IMG/VR virus record: IMGVR_UViG_3300008952_002784
Span: 1 to 64,000 of that record
DNA from: a virus
Reading direction: 5' to 3' (one strand)
Length of the DNA: 64,000 nt
Part shown: positions 59,932-64,000 of the stretch, piece by piece
Layout of the letters: the number at the start of each line of letters is the position of its first letter
Numbering within the stretch: the stretch's first letter is position 1
The notes under the pieces: model-generated
What the model was told of the DNA's origin: nothing
The model's input: the letters and a program-made list of their open reading frames with translations, nothing else
Databases searched by the model: none
Position numbers and translations under genes: made by a program

Positions 59932-61634
59932 TGACAACAGACGTTCAGCGAAATTTACTGGGCGCACAGTCAGACCTTTCAGAAGATGTACTCTCGATAC
60001 GAGATGCACCATCATCATCAGTATTTCAGAAAGCCATAGTAAAAGATATCTTGTATGACATTTCAGTCTTGGGATATCCAACCGTGGGTGAGGGCGATGA
60101 CAACTCAGATCCATATGTAGACGAGCTGCTATCTAGATTATCGAATTCACTAGAATTGTCACAAGCACCCAGAAATTCTATAATAGTACAATTTTCTTCT
60201 GAATCAGAGGGTGAATTTCTATGCTATCCATTTTTTCCGCCTCATTTATCTATGCCAATCAAGCAGGGGGAAAGAGTTTGGGTCTTACGAGAGCCAGGGT
60301 CAAATGTCGGATACTGGTTTTGCAGAATGCAAGCACCTCAACATGTAGATGATGTAAATTACACACATGACGATAGACGATGGGATTACTCAATTGGTGA
60401 CTATCGTCAAACATCAGATGAAGATTCAGAAAAAATACCTGACTTTCCAAACGGCCCTGAGGGCAATGTGCCAGGTCAAGAAATTATTCCTACATTGGGC
60501 CCAACCGCGAACGGTGATCTGCCTTTCGAAAGGGTATATACAGGATCATTAGCAGCCGGTTCTGTAGTTGCAGAGCCAGTGCCAAGATTCACTAAACGCC
60601 CCGGGGATTTAGTATTACAGGGTTCTAATAACACCCTGATATGTCTAGGGCAAGATCGTGGCTGGAATTCAGAGTTTTCACCAGTACCTTCTGACCCTCA
60701 TCAGCTTAGCAATGCGTCTTTAGATACTAGTACGAACGATGTTATTGTAGGCGAAGATCCAAAAATATCTGAAAATTCTTACGAGAACATACTAAAAGAG
60801 TTAGCCGGCGCAATCGACATTGTCGCCGGCCGCGGCCGAATATATTTGAACACCTCCGGCGATCCAATATTTGAAACTAAGTCTAGTGGTGAACCATCTA
60901 GAACAGAACCAAGGGTTATTCTCAACTCTCGAGGATTTTATGAAACTGACAAAAATCCAACATTGCGAGGTTTGGGCGCGGGAACAATAAATCGTTTGTG
61001 TGATACAGCCGAGGGGGATCCCGACTTTATATACGATGCTAGCAGGATATATGTATCTATGCGATCAGATGTCGATCATGATTACGGCTTGTCAGCATCA
61101 TATCCAAACCCATTTGAAGCAAAAATAGAAGAAATAGAAGATGCAGCATGCATAGTTGTTAAGTCTGACGAGATAAGAATTGTAGCAAGAAAAAAAGATA
61201 TTGATGTGCCATATGATGATGCTGCTGCAATTAATGGGTCTATACGTATAATAAAAGAGGGCACGCCTGATGATGATGCTGCTTCAATTATTATTCTACC
61301 TGATGGCACAGTTCAAATTTCAGGATCAAAGATATTTTTAGGGCGTACTACAAAAGACGGCGGCGCCGGCAAAGGCCCTGGCCCGGGAGGCTCCCAGCCA
61401 TATGTAAAGTATCAAGAGCTTGAAGATCTGCTAACAGAAGTGTTGACCAACATTAAATCATTTGGCACTAGCTTGCAATCAACATTTGCAGGAAATACAA
61501 CCCCGGGTTTTGGTGCGCCAAACCCGTCAATACTTGTATCGTCAACTGCAGAATGCATGACGTTACAGACTGACATGGATGCCAGAATAAATCAAATAAA
61601 AAGTATAAAATCAGATCGAATATTCGGAGAATAG
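59931..61634 (+). CDS. Baseplate hub-like protein with OB-fold (gp5-like)
   Basis: A 567-residue protein. The region around 85-140 (IIVQFSSESEGEFLCYPFFPPHLS, ERVWVLREPGSNVGYWFCRMQ) resembles the OB domain of gp5/VgrG-type hub proteins. The C-terminal third (AASIIILPDGTVQISGSKIFLGR) is beta-rich, typical of trimer needle shafts, and ends in a Gly-rich (GGAGKGPGPGGS) linker and a helical tail. It lacks a visible lysozyme domain. It would be part of the central spike or hub of the contractile tail. It starts one base before the previous stop. Confidence 0.65.
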   Translation: MTTDVQRNLLGAQSDLSEDVLSIRDAPSSSVFQKAIVKDILYDISVLGYPTVGEGDDNSDPYVDELLSRLSNSLELSQAPRNSIIVQFSSESEGEFLCYPFFPPHLSMPIKQGERVWVLREPGSNVGYWFCRMQAPQHVDDVNYTHDDRRWDYSIGDYRQTSDEDSEKIPDFPNGPEGNVPGQEIIPTLGPTANGDLPFERVYTGSLAAGSVVAEPVPRFTKRPGDLVLQGSNNTLICLGQDRGWNSEFSPVPSDPHQLSNASLDTSTNDVIVGEDPKISENSYENILKELAGAIDIVAGRGRIYLNTSGDPIFETKSSGEPSRTEPRVILNSRGFYETDKNPTLRGLGAGTINRLCDTAEGDPDFIYDASRIYVSMRSDVDHDYGLSASYPNPFEAKIEEIEDAACIVVKSDEIRIVARKKDIDVPYDDAAAINGSIRIIKEGTPDDDAASIIILPDGTVQISGSKIFLGRTTKDGGAGKGPGPGGSQPYVKYQELEDLLTEVLTNIKSFGTSLQSTFAGNTTPGFGAPNPSILVSSTAECMTLQTDMDARINQIKSIKSDRIFGE

Positions 61635-61641
61635 AAACATT

Positions 61642-61932
61642 ATGTCACTATCAAATGCTAAAATTACACTACAAGCAACATTATTTTCAATATTTGAGGA
61701 AAGAAAATTAGAGGGTGAAGATAATGCAAAAATGGCATTAGATATGGCTAATGCAATTCATGACTACATAACAAGCGCTGATGTCGATATTACTCTAGTG
61801 TCATCTGTGACACCACCAGGAACAACGTTGTCAACTGTTGTAGTAACTCCAACAGGCCCAGGAACCGGAACAGGTGCTACAGTAGCACCCACCTCGCCTG
61901 CTCTACATACCGGATTTGGAAAGCTATTATAG
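61642..61932 (+). CDS. Small tail-region protein
   Basis: A 96-residue protein 7 nt after the hub-like gene. A helical N-terminal half (NAKITLQATLFSIFEERKLEG) is followed by a Thr/Pro/Gly-rich, probably flexible tail (TPTGPGTGTGATVAPTSP). It resembles small proteins found beside gp25 in T4-like marine phages in my memory, with no assigned role. A virion component is likely. Confidence 0.55.
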   Translation: MSLSNAKITLQATLFSIFEERKLEGEDNAKMALDMANAIHDYITSADVDITLVSSVTPPGTTLSTVVVTPTGPGTGTGATVAPTSPALHTGFGKLL

Positions 61933-61995
61933 AAATTCTATTCACTGCAACTTGATACAGATTATATTTACGTCTAACAAGGACCGGATAATCCA

Positions 61996-62499
61996 ATGGC
62001 AGAAATAGCACAAAATAGAAGGACGTACGACTTCAATAGTGTCGGCGATCTAGATTTAGACGAGAAAGAAAGATCTAGAAAAGCAAAGCTTGAGTCTGTA
62101 CGTCTTCCAATTGGTATAAGAACACCGTTGCAATTGTCAGACAATTCCAACTCTTTGTTTAGAATGAATACTGTATTATTAGATCAAATATCAGACAATC
62201 TACGCAATCTTATCATGACAAACCATGGTGAGCGTTTAGGTTTTTATGACTTTGGCGCAAACTTGATGGAGTTATGTTTTGAGTTAGGCGCAGAAAGTGC
62301 TGATAAAGTTGCAGTACAAAGAATTAAAAAAGCAGTTGACAAATACATGCCATATGTCAACTTAGAGACGTTTGAGCCAATTGTAGATCGTCATGATAAT
62401 GAGCATACAGCTAAAGTCGGTGTAAAAGTTACTTATGGCATACCGAAGCTAACACAAAAAAAACGTGAAATAGAAGTAATTCTATACGTAGCAGGATAA
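61996..62499 (+). CDS. 25: Baseplate wedge protein, gp25-like
   Basis: A 167-residue protein matching the T4 gp25/lysozyme-like wedge family. The conserved core is NTVLLDQISDNLRNLIMTNHGERLGFYDFGANLMELCFEL with the E-P-R-type NHGERLGFYDFG segment, then VQRIKKAVDKYMPYVNLE and VKVTYGIPK. gp25 forms the baseplate's inner ring and initiates sheath assembly. The gene starts with GGACCGG upstream and lies directly before the gp6-like gene (TAATATG spacing of one base). Confidence 0.85.
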   Translation: MAEIAQNRRTYDFNSVGDLDLDEKERSRKAKLESVRLPIGIRTPLQLSDNSNSLFRMNTVLLDQISDNLRNLIMTNHGERLGFYDFGANLMELCFELGAESADKVAVQRIKKAVDKYMPYVNLETFEPIVDRHDNEHTAKVGVKVTYGIPKLTQKKREIEVILYVAG

Positions 62500-62500
62500 T

Positions 62501-64000
62501 ATGTCTATAGATGTAAAGAAAAAGCTAAAAAGAAAGAACAATAGAACGTACCTGGCTAAAGATTTCAATAGCTTTAGGTCAGAACTTCTTCGATATGCCA
62601 AGACATATTTTCCAAACCAGATACAAGACTTCTCAGAAGCATCTTTAGGGGGTTTGTTATTAGATATGGCAGCAATGGTCGGCGATACAATGACATTCTA
62701 TCTAGATCATCAATTCAATGAGCTCAACGCATACACAGCAGTTGAGAGCAAGAATCTCATTAGGCATTTAAGGTCTGCGGGAATTCAAATATCTGGTGCA
62801 TCACCAGCATCAGTTTACTCAACATTTTTTATAAAAGTATATTCTGAACAACTTTCTGACGGATCGTATGCTCCAAAGAGAAGTGCTTTACCGGTGATAT
62901 TAGCAGGAACGCAATGTGAATCTTTCAATGGTGTAAAATTTAACTTGACAGAAGATCTAGACTTTGCCAAGCAAGACGACGGAGGAAATTACGATGCATC
63001 ATATGTTGTTGAAGATGTTAACTCAGACGGCTCCCCAGCATCATATATCATGACATTGGAAGGATTGATGGTCTCTGGAGATGAGTCTGAAGATTCATTC
63101 AGCATAGGCACAACTCATGTGCCGTTTAGAGAGGTTTCGCTTAAGCGATCTGATGTGTCTGACATTATGTCTGTTACAGATTCGGATGGAAATCAGTACT
63201 ACGAAGTAGAATCACTGTCACAAGACACTGTATTCAAGGCAGTCATGAATTTAAATGAAGATAGCGATCTTGTTCAGAGCAATCTTGAAGTTGCCCCAGC
63301 ACCGTATAGATTCGTACGTATTGTTGATCCCAATACTCGAGTTACTCGAGTGAAGTTTGGTTCTGGAGATGCTGACTCGCTAGATGACGATATTATTCCC
63401 GATCCCAGCAAGCTATCTTTACCGCTGTATGGTAAGACAACATTTTCTAGATTTTCTATCGACCCTAATGACCTTATAAAGAGCAGAACATTAGGAATAT
63501 CACCAAAGAACACAACAATAAGGATAAGATATAGATCAGGCGGAGGACTATCTCACAACGTTCCTGCAAGTGCGATTAGAAAAATATCAAATATTAAAAT
63601 ATCTTTTAGAAGAAATCCGTCTATGGCAGATGCTACATATGTTAGATCATCACTTGATGTGAAGAATCATGATCCTGCGCGAGGAGGAGATTCTGCACCT
63701 ACTTTATCTGAATTGCGAGAAAAAATACCGGTGGCACGCCAGCAACAGTCTAGAATTGTTAGCAAACAAGACTTACTAGCAAGGATATACACTTTGCCGG
63801 CCCAGTTTGGAAGAGTTTATCGAGCGGGAATATCTGACAATCCTGAGAATCCGCTATCTTCTTTATTGTATGTTATTTCTAGAAATAGAATGGGTCAATT
63901 AGATATCACTCCGGATTCTCTCAAGAAAAACATAGCCAAATATCTAAATGAATTCAGGCTCATATCAGACGCGATAGATATATTAGACGCTAGCGTTGTT
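62501..64000 (+). CDS. 6: Baseplate wedge protein, gp6-like (runs off the window)
   Basis: The first 500 residues of an open frame that has no stop before the window end. It opens MSIDVKKKLKKRKNNRTYLAKDFNSF-like and continues ELLRYAKTYFPNQIQDFSEASLGGLLLDMAAMVGD, the gp6/gpJ-family N-terminal signature. Later come DLIKSRTLGISPKNTTIRIRYRSGG, RIVSKQDLLARIYTLPAQFGRVYRAG and LDITPDSLKKNIAKYLNEFRLISD, which match gp6. gp6 forms the ring that joins wedge units of the baseplate. The T4 protein has 660 residues, so about 160 residues may remain. Confidence 0.85.
   Translation, partial: MSIDVKKKLKRKNNRTYLAKDFNSFRSELLRYAKTYFPNQIQDFSEASLGGLLLDMAAMVGDTMTFYLDHQFNELNAYTAVESKNLIRHLRSAGIQISGASPASVYSTFFIKVYSEQLSDGSYAPKRSALPVILAGTQCESFNGVKFNLTEDLDFAKQDDGGNYDASYVVEDVNSDGSPASYIMTLEGLMVSGDESEDSFSIGTTHVPFREVSLKRSDVSDIMSVTDSDGNQYYEVESLSQDTVFKAVMNLNEDSDLVQSNLEVAPAPYRFVRIVDPNTRVTRVKFGSGDADSLDDDIIPDPSKLSLPLYGKTTFSRFSIDPNDLIKSRTLGISPKNTTIRIRYRSGGGLSHNVPASAIRKISNIKISFRRNPSMADATYVRSSLDVKNHDPARGGDSAPTLSELREKIPVARQQQSRIVSKQDLLARIYTLPAQFGRVYRAGISDNPENPLSSLLYVISRNRMGQLDITPDSLKKNIAKYLNEFRLISDAIDILDASVV

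Overview
The window is 64 kb of what looks like a large tailed bacteriophage with a contractile, T4-like tail, AT-rich (by eye about 35-40% G+C) and densely coded, with almost everything on the + strand. The phage assignment rests on a T4 gp25-like baseplate wedge protein and a gp6-like wedge protein at the right end, a hub-like OB-fold protein before them, a small gp55-like late sigma factor, long fibre proteins built of repeated strands, and an exact T4-type late promoter octamer (TATAAATA). PhoH, Hsp20, an MT-A70 methyltransferase and the N-terminal tag MKITKRQLRRIIKEE are, from memory, features of large marine myoviruses. The host cannot be named from this sequence.

Layout. 1-2.4 kb: a tandem array of small, otherwise unrelated proteins sharing an N-terminal MKITKRQLRRIIKEE tag, richer in G+C than the rest. 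2.4-5.8 kb: Hsp20, exported proteins and two exported proteases, a metzincin-like one and a trypsin-like lipoprotein. 5.8-10.7 kb: a eukaryote-type phosphomannomutase, small proteins, an MT-A70 methyltransferase, a DinG/XPD-like helicase, an HldE-like nucleotidyltransferase and a HAD hydrolase. 10.7-15.3 kb: a complete YhbH-SpoVR-PrkA stress module behind a late-type promoter. 15.3-22.1 kb: a degenerate GroEL-like chaperonin, a YkuK-like RNase H-fold protein, several small proteins, a tmRNA (tag ANNNNFYNVALAA), an FtsZ/tubulin-like GTPase, a sigma-region-4-like regulator and a PIN-PhoH ATPase. 22.1-29.5 kb: fibre and adhesin genes. 29.5-29.9 kb: a noncoding AT-rich block with about nine tandem 16-17 bp repeats. 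29.9-55.1 kb: 28 tightly coupled sugar and glycosyltransfer genes. 55.1-58.5 kb: a PD-(D/E)XK nuclease behind a sigma70-type promoter, then two more glycosyltransferases. 58.5-64 kb: late sigma factor and tail baseplate genes; the last gene runs off the window.

How it may fit together. The glycan island can supply activated sugars (parts of the GDP-mannose/GDP-fucose route, and an RmlA/RmlB plus RfbH-like route to a 3,6-dideoxy sugar). It also encodes decorating enzymes: a methyltransferase-sulfotransferase fusion, a formyltransferase, an aminotransferase, a 2-oxoglutarate oxygenase and a radical SAM enzyme. It contains at least ten glycosyltransferases and no visible flippase, polymerase or transporter. 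Its position directly after the fibres suggests, as inference, that it builds a decorated glycan on virion proteins in the cytoplasm. The tmRNA, GroEL-like protein, Hsp20 and PrkA module suggest control of host protein quality and stress state, and the tubulin-like protein suggests a phage cytoskeleton. No tRNA gene, integrase, transposase or CRISPR array was seen.
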